NCBI RefSeq assembly: GCF_013410215.1
Contig: NZ_JACCFQ010000001.1
Span: 372,001 to 436,000, forward strand
Origin: Nesterenkonia sandarakina
GTDB lineage: Bacteria; Actinomycetota; Actinomycetes; Actinomycetales; Micrococcaceae
Direction: 5' to 3'
Length of the DNA: 64,000 bases
The notes below the pieces were generated by a model that ran no database searches, was not told where the DNA came from, and worked only from the letters and a program-made list of their open reading frames with translations. Within the stretch, counting starts at the first letter, position 1, and the number at the start of each line of letters is the position of its first letter. This document shows positions 48,612 to 57,013 of the stretch, in pieces. A program made the position numbers and the translations under genes.

Positions 48612-49763
48612 TCAGGGGGTGGGTCGGAGGTGGGTCACGTCCCCGGCGGAGAAGGCTGCGAGCGCAGGCATCACCGGCGTCCACTCCAGCTCCGGTGCTG
48701 CGCGACGGTCCGTCACCTCCACCTGCAGCGCACCCAGCGGTGTGAGGCCGACGGCGACGCCGCGCTGGGCGCTGCCGTCGGGAAGCTCCACCCGGACCTG
48801 CTGACCGAGCGTGGCCAGCACCTCGGAGACCTGCGCGATCAGCAGCTGCGGCACCGTCTCCGGGTCCCGCTCGGCGGCGGATTCGACGCAGTGCAGAAGG
48901 GCCGCGAAGCGCTCCAGAAAACTGCACAGCAGCTCGGTGCGCAGCGGTCCCAGCTCCGAGCTGCCCAGCTCCAGGCTGCTCGACTGCGGGCTGCTCGACT
49001 GCGCGCTGCTCGCCTCGAGCCCGGCTCCCTGTGGTCCCCGCGGTCCATGAGCGGCGCGGCGGCGCAGCTCGATCAGCACCGAGGTGGAGTTCTCGATGGG
49101 CAGCTGCTCCGGAGTGAGCAGCACGTTGATCCCCACTCCCAGCACGACGGCGCCCGGCCCGGTCCGCCGGGGCCCGGTGGACCCTGCCGAAGTCACCGCC
49201 GCCCGGGCGCCGGTCGAGACGGGTCCGAGCGGGATGGCTGATGAGCCGGGGGCAACTGATCGGGCGGCTGTGGCGGATGAGGCCGGGGAGACCGCAGCGG
49301 CGAGGATTCCGCTGATCTTCTTCGCCGGTCCCTCGGCCTGGGTCACCTGAACATCGTTGGGCCACTTCAGGATCGCGCGCTGGCCCTCGGCGTCCAGCCC
49401 GCAGTCCTGGCGCAGCGTGTCCACGAGCGCGCGCCCGGCCAGCATGGATAGCCAGCCCAGGTGAGCAGGGTCCAGCTGCGGGCGCAGCACGATCGAACTC
49501 GAGAGGGACGCGCCCTTCGGTGAGCTCCAGGCCCGCCCGAGCCGGCCCCGCCCGCTGGTCTGTTCCTCCACAGTGAGCACCGAGAGATGCGGCCACGCAG
49601 TGCCCCGCTGCTCGGTGGCCTCGGCGGTGAGCGCCTGGGTCAGCCACTGATTGGTGGACCCGACCGAGTCCATCCGTTGGATCCGGGAGTAGGCGCCGCC
49701 GGCATCGGTGAGCAGTCGTCGGGCGAGCAGCCCCTCGTCGAGCGGGGGCAGGGCGGCAGTCAT
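48612..49763 (-). CDS. birA: Biotin--[biotin carboxyl carrier protein] ligase
   Basis: 383 residues, class I BirA without an N-terminal DNA-binding domain. The active-site loop SGRGRLGRAWSSPKG, KWPNDVQV with the catalytic Lys, KKISGILAAAV and VLGVGINVLL are standard. Two low-complexity Ser/Gly/Ala/Pro insertions occur, one about 155-205 and one about 240-275 (GLEASSAQSSSPQSSSLELG), which explains the extra 100 residues over the usual 270. It biotinylates BCCP domains such as those at 9042-10832 and 53722-55602. Adjacent to the acyl-CoA carboxylase locus, as in many actinobacteria. Confidence 0.93.
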   Translation of the reverse strand: MTAALPPLDEGLLARRLLTDAGGAYSRIQRMDSVGSTNQWLTQALTAEATEQRGTAWPHLSVLTVEEQTSGRGRLGRAWSSPKGASLSSSIVLRPQLDPAHLGWLSMLAGRALVDTLRQDCGLDAEGQRAILKWPNDVQVTQAEGPAKKISGILAAAVSPASSATAARSVAPGSSAIPLGPVSTGARAAVTSAGSTGPRRTGPGAVVLGVGINVLLTPEQLPIENSTSVLIELRRRAAHGPRGPQGAGLEASSAQSSSPQSSSLELGSSELGPLRTELLCSFLERFAALLHCVESAAERDPETVPQLLIAQVSEVLATLGQQVRVELPDGSAQRGVAVGLTPLGALQVEVTDRRAAPELEWTPVMPALAAFSAGDVTHLRPTP

Positions 49764-49798
49764 CTGCTCAGATTAGGCCACGGAGCCCCCACCCTGCC

Positions 49799-50836
49799 TC
49801 AGAGGAAGGCGTCGGCGATCAACTCGGCGTCGGGGTCCACGGCGTAGTCCGTGAAGTCCTCGACGCCGAGCCGGCGCAGGACCTGCTCATCGGTGAGGAA
49901 GGCTCCGCTGATCGGCCGTTGCGAGCCGTCGGGCGCCGTCTCGCGCACCTGGCCGGAGAGCATGGCCACGGCGGCGTCGGCGACGATGTCCACCCGACGG
50001 GCGCCGCGGATCATGGTCTCGCCCTGTTCCCCGGCGAGCGCGGCGAGGTTCCGGATGGCGGCGGTGTCGATGTAGGTGGCGGGCCACAGTGAGTTCACCA
50101 CCACGCCGTCGGGCTCGAGCTCGGCCGCCAGACCCACCGTGGTCATCGACATCCCGTATTTGGACATCGTGTACCCCAGGTGCCGGCCCAGCCAGACCGG
50201 ATCCAGGCCGGACTCGCGCAGCGCCAGCGGCGGCGAGAGGGTCAGGATCTGCGGGGTGAAGCCTTCCTGTGCCGCCGCTGCCGCGGCTGGGCCGGCCGCC
50301 CCGGAAGCCGAGCGCGCGTCGTCGTCGGTGCTGGCGTCGGTGCCGGCGCGGTGCTTTGCGGCGCTGGTGCGCAGGTGTGGGGCGGCGGTCTTGGAGAGCA
50401 GGAAGGTTCCCCGGACGTTGATGTCATGCATCAGGTCATAGCGCTTCATGTCCAGCACCTCGGTGGGTGAGAGATCGATGGCCGAGGCGTTGTTGATCAC
50501 GATGTCGATCCCGCCGAAGGCCTGGACGGTCTGCTCCACGGCGGCGATCACGTCCTCATCGCGGCGCACGTCGCCGACCACGGCCAGCCCCTGGCCTCCG
50601 GCGGCCTGGATGTCCTCCACGGCGGTGTGCACCGTGCCAGCGAGCTTGGGGTGCGGGGTGTCGGTCTTGGCCAGCAGGGCGACATTGGCTCCGCGGGCGG
50701 CCAGCGCGACGGCGATGGCATGACCGATGCCGCGGGATCCGCCGGAGATCAGCGCGGTGCGTCCGGTGAGGTCGTCGGTGGCGGCCAGGCTCGGCGCCAC
50801 GGCCGGGGCGCTCTCGGAAGGTGTGAACTGAGTCAT
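49799..50836 (-). CDS. SDR-family oxidoreductase, HSDL2-like
   Basis: 345 residues. NADP-binding GGSRGIGHAIAVAL, VINNASAIDL, catalytic Tyr and Lys in YTMSKYGMSM, and LSPPLAL with the catalytic Ser region. The sequence resembles hydroxysteroid-dehydrogenase-like protein 2 enzymes (tri-basic SDR with LLAKTDTPHPKLAGT near residue 60). An alanine/aspartate-rich insertion of about 35 residues (HRAGTDASTDDDARSASGAA) lies between the NNAS and Ser motifs and is unusual. The substrate is unknown, perhaps an acyl or 3-hydroxyacyl compound. Divergent from the carboxylase beta gene. Confidence 0.9.
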   Translation of the reverse strand: MTQFTPSESAPAVAPSLAATDDLTGRTALISGGSRGIGHAIAVALAARGANVALLAKTDTPHPKLAGTVHTAVEDIQAAGGQGLAVVGDVRRDEDVIAAVEQTVQAFGGIDIVINNASAIDLSPTEVLDMKRYDLMHDINVRGTFLLSKTAAPHLRTSAAKHRAGTDASTDDDARSASGAAGPAAAAAAQEGFTPQILTLSPPLALRESGLDPVWLGRHLGYTMSKYGMSMTTVGLAAELEPDGVVVNSLWPATYIDTAAIRNLAALAGEQGETMIRGARRVDIVADAAVAMLSGQVRETAPDGSQRPISGAFLTDEQVLRRLGVEDFTDYAVDPDAELIADAFL

Positions 50837-51015
50837 GGCGACACCCTACCGGTGGGTAACCTCACGTGGAAGCGTCCGACCCGGTCGGAGCACGCAAGTC
50901 CCGCCGGGCTTTTTGTAGAGAGTCCACAGCGGAACCACCCTCGGCCGTGGATAGACTGGCCGCTGAATTGTGGACTTCCTCCAGCCTGCGATCGGAAAGG
51001 TGCCCCCGCGCAGCC

Positions 51016-52599
51016 ATGACGTCAGATCTCACCACCACCGCCGGCAAACTGGCAGACTTCCGCCGGCGCCGCGACAAGACCCATGCCCCAGCCGGGGAGG
51101 AAGCCGTGGCCAAGCAGCACAGCCGCGGGAAGAACACGGCTCGCGAGCGGATCGACATGCTGCTGGACCCCGACTCCTTCGTGGAGCTCGACGCGCTGGC
51201 GGTGCACCGCTCCACCTCCTTCGGGATGGAGACCCGCCATCCGCTCGGGGACGGCCTGGTCTCGGGCTACGGGACCATCGATGGCCGACTGGTCGCGGTC
51301 TACTCCCAGGACTTCACCGTCTTCGGTGGCTCGCTCTCGAAGGTCAACGGCGAGAAGATCGTCAAGGTCCAGGAGTTCGCGGCCCGCAACGGCTGCCCGG
51401 TGATCGGGATCAACGACGGCGGCGGCGCGCGCATCCAGGAGGGCGTGGCCTCACTGGCGATGTTCGCCGACATCTTCCGGAACAACGTGCACTCCTCCGG
51501 AGTGGTCCCGCAGATCACCCTGATCATGGGACCTGCCGCCGGCGGCGCGGCCTACTCTCCTGCCCTGACCGACTTCGTGATCATGGTGGACAAGACCTCG
51601 CACATGTTCATCACCGGACCCGACGTCATCAAGTCGGTCACCGGTGAGGACGTGGACATGGAGACCCTGGGCGGGGCCCGTTCCCATTCCACGGTCACCG
51701 GGACTGCCGCGTATATGGCCTCCGACGAGGCCGACGCCGTGGAGTTCGCCAAGGAGCTCCTGGAGTTCCTGCCGCTGAACAACCTCGCCGAGGCCCCCAT
51801 CGAGGACCACGAGGAGCGGCCCAAGATCGAGACCGGGGACGAGGCGCTGAACGCGCTGATCCCGGATGCCTCCTCCGCGCCCTATGACATGCGCACGCTG
51901 ATCGAGCAGATCCTCGACGACGGCCACTACCTGGAGCTGCAGAGCCTCTACGCGCCCAATGTCAGCATCGGCTTCGGCCGGGTGGAGGGCCGCTCGGTCG
52001 GCGTGGTCGCCAACCAGCCCTCGCAGTTCGCCGGCACCCTGGACATCGCGGCCTCCGAGAAGGCCGCCCGCTTCGTCCGGTTCTGTGACTCCTTCAACAT
52101 CCCGATCCTGACCCTGGTCGACGTCCCGGGTTTCCTGCCCGGCACCGACCAGGAGTTCAACGGGATCATCCGGCGCGGCGCGAAGCTGCTCTACGCCTAC
52201 GCCGAGGCCACCGTCCCGAAGATCACGGTGATCACCCGCAAAGCCTTCGGCGGCGCCTACATCGTGATGGGATCCAAGAAGCTCGGCGCCGATGTGAACC
52301 TGGCCTGGCCCACGGCGCAGATCGGCGTGATGGGCGCTCAGGGCGCGGTGAACATCCTCTACCGACGGGACCTCGCTGCAGTGGAGAAGTCCGGCGGCGA
52401 TGTCGAGGGACGCCGGAAGTCCCTGATCGCTGACTACGAGGCCGAGCTGCTGAACCCCTACCAGGCTGCCGAGCTGGGCTACATCGACGCGGTGATCGAA
52501 CCCGCCGAGACCCGCTGGCAGATCGCCAACGCGCTGCGCGCCACCCAGCACAAGCGCGAGGCGCTGCCGGCCAAGAAGCACGGGAACATTCCGCTCTAG
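51016..52599 (+). CDS. Acyl-CoA carboxylase, carboxyltransferase (beta) subunit
   Basis: 527 residues from ATG 51016, the family-typical N-terminus ([20 protein letters not shown]). Carboxyltransferase fold with [66 protein letters not shown] and [14 protein letters not shown]. It transfers carboxyl from biotin to acetyl- or propionyl-CoA (AccD5/PccB-like) for fatty acid synthesis. First gene of beta-epsilon-maf-alpha. The ATG has no strong Shine-Dalgarno: only GGAAAGG about 20 bases upstream. Confidence 0.95.
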   Translation: MTSDLTTTAGKLADFRRRRDKTHAPAGEEAVAKQHSRGKNTARERIDMLLDPDSFVELDALAVHRSTSFGMETRHPLGDGLVSGYGTIDGRLVAVYSQDFTVFGGSLSKVNGEKIVKVQEFAARNGCPVIGINDGGGARIQEGVASLAMFADIFRNNVHSSGVVPQITLIMGPAAGGAAYSPALTDFVIMVDKTSHMFITGPDVIKSVTGEDVDMETLGGARSHSTVTGTAAYMASDEADAVEFAKELLEFLPLNNLAEAPIEDHEERPKIETGDEALNALIPDASSAPYDMRTLIEQILDDGHYLELQSLYAPNVSIGFGRVEGRSVGVVANQPSQFAGTLDIAASEKAARFVRFCDSFNIPILTLVDVPGFLPGTDQEFNGIIRRGAKLLYAYAEATVPKITVITRKAFGGAYIVMGSKKLGADVNLAWPTAQIGVMGAQGAVNILYRRDLAAVEKSGGDVEGRRKSLIADYEAELLNPYQAAELGYIDAVIEPAETRWQIANALRATQHKREALPAKKHGNIPL

Positions 52600-52613
52600 G
52601 AGGGCCCCAGAAC

Positions 52614-52997
52614 ATGACCGATGCGACCCTGGACACCGAGACCGAGCACACCGCCGCGACGGGCACCGCTGCCGACTCCGCCGTCGACTCCGAGGTGAGC
52701 CCCGATCTCGACCCCGAGACTGACCCGGAGGCCGAGAACGAGGACGAGGCTGAGGACGGGCAGACCACCGGAGCCGAGGAGGGATCGGACCTGCAGCTGG
52801 CCGGAGGGTCCCTCACCGCGGAGGAGCTCGCCGCGGTGACCGCCCTGCTGGGCACCCTTGCCGGGGCCGCTGAGACCCAGGACACCGGGGCCGGCAGCAC
52901 CGGGCCGAAGGACCGCACGCTGCAGCGGCGCCGTCGGCTCGGCCTGTGGGGTCGGCCCGGACCGGACTCCTGGCGGCATGCGGCGGGCCTGCGGTGA
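52614..52997 (+). CDS. Acyl-CoA carboxylase epsilon subunit
   Basis: 127 residues with AGGAGG before ATG 52614. A long acidic, low-complexity N-terminus (about 70 residues) precedes the AccE core: LQLAGGSLTAEELAAVTALL and the C-terminal RRRRLGLWGRPGPDSWRHAAGLR-type end (Trp-Gly and Trp-Arg). Epsilon stabilises and stimulates the alpha-beta carboxylase of actinobacteria. It is 14 bp behind beta and overlaps maf (GTGA). Longer acidic tail than in mycobacteria. Confidence 0.9.
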   Translation: MTDATLDTETEHTAATGTAADSAVDSEVSPDLDPETDPEAENEDEAEDGQTTGAEEGSDLQLAGGSLTAEELAAVTALLGTLAGAAETQDTGAGSTGPKDRTLQRRRRLGLWGRPGPDSWRHAAGLR

Positions 52998-53638
52998 CCC
53001 GCCTGATCCTCGGCTCCGCCTCAAGCAGCCGGGCGCGGATCCTGACCCAGGCCGATATCAGCTTCACCGTGCGCGTCTCTGATGTGGACGAACCCGCTGC
53101 GGTCGCCGCCGCGACGTCCACGCTCGACGGCGAGCAGCTCACCCCCGCCCTGGAGGCGCAGCTGCTCGCGGACCTGAAGGCCGCCGCCGTCGCGAACCTG
53201 CCCGGGATCAACGGCCGGCCCTCGGTCCTGGTGCTCGGCTGCGACTCGGTCTTCGAGCTCGACGGCGAGAGCTACGGCAAGCCCTTCGAGGTGTCGGTGG
53301 CGGTGCAGCGCTGGAAACAGATGCGTGGCCGCACCGGGGTGCTGCACACCGGCCATACTCTGGTGGACGCGGCCAGCGGCGCTCGGGCCCAGCGCACGCT
53401 CTCCACCCGGGTCAGCTTCGCAGAGCCCAGCGACGCCGAGATCCTGCGCTATGCCGAATCTGGTGAGCCGCTGCACTGCGCCGGAGGGTTCACCATCGAC
53501 GGGCGCGGCTCCGCCTTCATCGAGGAGATCGAGGGTGACCACCTCTCCGTGATCGGTGTCTCCCCCGCCGCACTGCGCTCGATGCTCTCCGAGCTGGGGC
53601 ACTCCATCACCGACCTCTGGTCTCCGCCGACGCGGTGA
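52994..53638 (+). CDS. maf: Maf-family nucleotide pyrophosphatase
   Basis: 214 residues from GTG 52994, overlapping the epsilon stop. Conserved features are LILGSASSSRARIL at the N-terminus, VLGCDSVFELDGESYGKP, WKQMRGRTGVLHTGHTLV and GEPLHCAGGFTIDGRG. Maf hydrolyses non-canonical or house-cleaning nucleotides (dTTP, UTP, m7GTP) to monophosphates. Its place between carboxylase genes is conserved in many actinobacteria. Confidence 0.95.
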   Translation: MTRLILGSASSSRARILTQADISFTVRVSDVDEPAAVAAATSTLDGEQLTPALEAQLLADLKAAAVANLPGINGRPSVLVLGCDSVFELDGESYGKPFEVSVAVQRWKQMRGRTGVLHTGHTLVDAASGARAQRTLSTRVSFAEPSDAEILRYAESGEPLHCAGGFTIDGRGSAFIEEIEGDHLSVIGVSPAALRSMLSELGHSITDLWSPPTR

Positions 53639-53721
53639 CCACCCCCTGACACACACCAGGTGCGGGACGTCCCGCGCCCACACACCCACCGACGGGTGAG
53701 AACGACACAGAAAGAGGAACC

Positions 53722-55602
53722 ATGACCGAGTTCACCAAGGTCCTGATCGCCAACCGCGGCGAGATCGCCGTGCGCGTGATCCGCGCCGCCCAGGACGAGG
53801 GGCTCACCGCCGTCGCCGTCTACGCCGACCCGGACCGTGACTCGGTGCATGTGCGCATGGCCGAGGAGGCCTACGCCTTGGGCGGCGCCACGGCTGCCGA
53901 GAGCTACCTGAGCATCCCCAAGATCCTCGCCGCGGCCCGCGCCACCGGCGCCGACGCGGTGCACCCGGGCTACGGGTTCCTCTCCGAGAACGCCGAGTTC
54001 GCCCAGGCAGTGATCGAAGCCGGGCTGACCTGGATCGGGCCTCCGCCGAAGGCCATCGACACCCTCGGTGACAAGGTCTCAGCACGCCAGCTCGCGGAAC
54101 GGGTCGGCGCGCCGCTGGCTCCGGGGACGAAGGAGCCGGTCAAGGACGCCAAGGAGGTCCTGCGCTTCGCCGAGAAGCAGGGACTGCCGCTGGCCATCAA
54201 GGCCGCCTACGGCGGCGGCGGGCGCGGGATCAAGGTGGTCCGCGAGTACGACGAGATCGCCGAGCTCTACGAATCCGCGGTGCGCGAAGCCGTCTCAGCC
54301 TTCGGGCGCGGCGAATGCTTCATCGAACGATTCCTGGACTCCCCGCGCCACGTGGAGACCCAGTGCCTGGCGGACGAGCACGGCAACGTCGTCGTGGTCT
54401 CCACCCGCGACTGCTCGCTGCAGCGGCGGAACCAGAAGCTCGTGGAGGAGGCCCCCGCGCCGTTCCTGACCCGGGCGCAGAACCGACAGCTCTACCGCGC
54501 CTCGAAGGCCATCCTGAAGGAGGCCGGCTATGTGGGCGCCGGCACCTGCGAGTTCCTCATCGGCCAGGACGGCACCATCAGCTTCCTGGAGGTCAACACC
54601 CGGCTGCAGGTCGAGCACCCGGTCTCCGAGGAGGTCACCGGCATCGACCTGGTCCGCGAGCAGTTCCGGATCGCGCGCGGCGAGCGTCTGGGCTATGAGG
54701 ATCCGGAGATCCGCGGGCACAGCATCGAGTTCCGCATCAACGGCGAGGACCCGGGCCGGAACTTCATGCCGGCACCGGGCACCCTGGAGGTCTTCGACCT
54801 GCCGCACGGACCAGGGGTCCGGGTGGACTCCGGGGTCCACGCCGGAGAGACCATCTCCGGGGCCTTCGACTCCATGATCGCCAAGGTCATCATCACCGGC
54901 GCCACCCGCGAGCAGGCGCTGCGCCGCGCCCGACGCGCGCTGAAGGAGATGAAGGTCGAAGGCATGCCCACAGTGCTGCCCTTCCACCGCGCGGTGCTCG
55001 AAGACAGCGCGTTCGCTCCGGAGCTGGTCTCAGAGGGCGCCGGCTCGGCCTCCAGCAGCTCCGCTACAGCCGGTGGCCACGGCAACGCGGTCTCCCAGGC
55101 GGCGGAGCGACTGGCACGACGACGGGCGCAGGCCCCGGAGCGCTTCCATGTGCACACGCGATGGATCGAGACCGAGTTCAACAACCAGATCCCGCCCTAT
55201 AACGCGCTGATGGCCCACCCGGCGCACGAGCACGAAGCCCCGCGCGAGTCAGTCGTGATGGAGGTCAACGGCAAACGGATCACCGTGAACCTGCCCGCCG
55301 CCCTCTCCGGCGGCAAGCTTGGGGGCAAGCCGGCCGGGGGCAGGAAGCGGCGCAAGACCCGCAGCGCCGCGGCCGCCGCGGCCTCCGGAGATGACCTGAC
55401 CTCGCCGATGCAGGGCACGATCGTCAAAGTGGCCGCGAAGGACGGCGCGAAGGTCGCCGAGGGCGATCTGGTGCTGGTGCTGGAGGCGATGAAGATGGAG
55501 CAGCCGATCACGGCGCACAAGGCCGGACGACTCAAGGGGCTCAAGGCGAAGGCCGGCTCCACGGTGACCGCCGGCCAGGTCGTGGCCAGCATCGTCGACT
55601 GA
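53722..55602 (+). CDS. Acyl-CoA carboxylase alpha subunit (biotin carboxylase-BCCP)
   Basis: 626 residues, AccA3/PccA-like. Biotin carboxylase (about 1-450): [70 protein letters not shown]. The C-terminal biotinyl domain has EAMKMEQ with Lys 591. An extra Ser/Gly-rich insertion at about 440-465 and a Lys/Gly-rich linker (about 535-550) precede BCCP. It carboxylates biotin with ATP and bicarbonate for the beta subunit at 51016-52599. The paralogue at 9042-10832 serves the pxp operon instead. Confidence 0.95.
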   Translation: MTEFTKVLIANRGEIAVRVIRAAQDEGLTAVAVYADPDRDSVHVRMAEEAYALGGATAAESYLSIPKILAAARATGADAVHPGYGFLSENAEFAQAVIEAGLTWIGPPPKAIDTLGDKVSARQLAERVGAPLAPGTKEPVKDAKEVLRFAEKQGLPLAIKAAYGGGGRGIKVVREYDEIAELYESAVREAVSAFGRGECFIERFLDSPRHVETQCLADEHGNVVVVSTRDCSLQRRNQKLVEEAPAPFLTRAQNRQLYRASKAILKEAGYVGAGTCEFLIGQDGTISFLEVNTRLQVEHPVSEEVTGIDLVREQFRIARGERLGYEDPEIRGHSIEFRINGEDPGRNFMPAPGTLEVFDLPHGPGVRVDSGVHAGETISGAFDSMIAKVIITGATREQALRRARRALKEMKVEGMPTVLPFHRAVLEDSAFAPELVSEGAGSASSSSATAGGHGNAVSQAAERLARRRAQAPERFHVHTRWIETEFNNQIPPYNALMAHPAHEHEAPRESVVMEVNGKRITVNLPAALSGGKLGGKPAGGRKRRKTRSAAAAAASGDDLTSPMQGTIVKVAAKDGAKVAEGDLVLVLEAMKMEQPITAHKAGRLKGLKAKAGSTVTAGQVVASIVD

Positions 55603-55655
55603 GCCCCACCGGCACACGCAGACGATCAGGCCCGCCCCGGCGGTCTGTCGCATGC

Positions 55656-55707
55656 CTGTGCCATGTCCCATCGTTGTTTCCGTCTAAAACGAGGGGACAT
55701 GGCACAG
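55656..55707. terminator. Bidirectional terminator after the carboxylase operon
   Basis: 14-bp perfect stem CTGTGCCATGTCCC (55656-55669) / GGGACATGGCACAG (55694-55707) with a smaller TCGTT/AACGA pair inside the 24-base loop. It separates the carboxylase genes from the convergent mtlD. Confidence 0.85.
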
Positions 55708-55736
55708 CGGTGCGACGGATGCGGACGGGGCCGCGG

Positions 55737-56879
55737 TCAGCGCTGCCGCGCGGCGACCAGCTCGCGGACCCTGCTGAACAGCGGATCCGCCGGGCCCAGG
55801 CCCGTGACCTCGGTGGTCAGCGCGTCGGCGTCGAGCTCGGTGAGCAGCTTCTGCAGCTGCTGGGCCTGCTCGTCCTCCGCGGATTCGAAGTGCAGGGCCG
55901 CCTCGATCACCGCGAGCAGCCCCTCCACGCGCAGCCCTCGTTCCTGAGCCTGAACGGCGGGGCCGATCAGACGCTCATGCCGGGAGAGCTTGCGCAGCGG
56001 CTGCCGCCCCACCCGGTCCACGGTGTCGGGCAGCTCCGGATTGCGGAAGCGCTCCAGGATGGTCTCCCGGTATTCCGCCATCTCCGCCTCGGCGAAGCCG
56101 TGCTTGGCCACCAACAGCGCTGAGGTCTCCTCCAGCGCCGCCCGCACTCCGGCGAACACCGCCTCATCGGCCAGCGCCTCGGCGATCTTGCTGCGGCCCG
56201 CGCGGGAGCCCAGGTAGGCCGCGGCCGCGTGCCCGGTGTTCACTGTGAAGAGCTTGCGCTCGATATACGGTCCCAGGTCCTCCACGAAGTGGGCCCCCGG
56301 GATGTGTGGACGGTCCGCACCGAAGGGCCCGGATTCGATGGCCCACTCGTAGAAGGGCTCCACGGTGACATCGATCCCGGCGTCGGCGGGCTGTCCCGGC
56401 ACGATCCGGTCCACCGCGGTGTTGGCGAAGACCGCCCGGGCGGAGAACTCCTCCCACTGGTCCCCGGCCAGGTCCTGGATGTGTCCGCGCAGCGTGTCGG
56501 TCGCACCCAGGGCGTTCTCACACGCCATCACCTGCAGCGGTTTGGCCTCGGCAGGACGCTGCAGCAGTCCCGCGAGGACATGGGGAGCGATGAACCGCAG
56601 GATCGCAGGACCCACGGCCGTGGTGACCACATCGGCCGCGGCGACCTCGGCGGCCACCGCCTCAGGATCCTCCGCGCTGTTGATCGCCCGGAAGTTCTCC
56701 ACCTCCCGGTCGACGCCGCCGGCTCCGACCTCGTGGACGGTGTAGCTCTGCGCCGCGGACAGCGCGTCCACCAGGGGTGCGGCGACGTCGGAGAAGACCA
56801 CCTCATAGCCGCCCTCGTGCAACAGAGTGCCTACGAAGCCTCGACCGATGTTTCCCGCGCCGAAATGGACTGCCAGCAT
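55737..56879 (-). CDS. mtlD: Mannitol-1-phosphate 5-dehydrogenase
   Basis: 380 residues from ATG 56879 with AGGAG 5 bases upstream (a longer reading to 56912 lacks a site). NAD-binding N-terminus MLAVHFGAGNIGRGFVGTLL, then VVTTAVGPAILRFIAP and the catalytic Lys in IERKLFTVNTGHA. C-terminal all-helical domain with FRNPELPDTVDRVGRQPLRKL. It oxidises mannitol-1-phosphate to fructose-6-phosphate after PTS uptake. It follows mtlA, but a strong hairpin lies between them. Confidence 0.95.
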   Translation of the reverse strand: MLAVHFGAGNIGRGFVGTLLHEGGYEVVFSDVAAPLVDALSAAQSYTVHEVGAGGVDREVENFRAINSAEDPEAVAAEVAAADVVTTAVGPAILRFIAPHVLAGLLQRPAEAKPLQVMACENALGATDTLRGHIQDLAGDQWEEFSARAVFANTAVDRIVPGQPADAGIDVTVEPFYEWAIESGPFGADRPHIPGAHFVEDLGPYIERKLFTVNTGHAAAAYLGSRAGRSKIAEALADEAVFAGVRAALEETSALLVAKHGFAEAEMAEYRETILERFRNPELPDTVDRVGRQPLRKLSRHERLIGPAVQAQERGLRVEGLLAVIEAALHFESAEDEQAQQLQKLLTELDADALTTEVTGLGPADPLFSRVRELVAARQR

Positions 56880-56928
56880 GTTGACTCCTGAAGATTGAGT
56901 GCTCAGATTCATGTCGTGTGTACAGATG

Positions 56929-56976
56929 CGAAGGGGGTGCGCCCCCGGGGTGACCCGGCGTGACGCACCCCCTTCG
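56929..56976 (-). terminator. Hairpin between mtlA and mtlD
   Basis: 13-bp perfect stem CGAAGGGGGTGCG (56929-56941) / CGCACCCCCTTCG (56964-56976) with a 22-base loop, 37 bp after the mtlA stop and 50 bp before mtlD. It would reduce mtlD relative to mtlA, or stabilise the mtlA message end. Confidence 0.75.
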
Positions 56977-57013
56977 GCTCAGCTGGTGCGCGCAGGCACC
57001 GGCAGCAGCGGAC

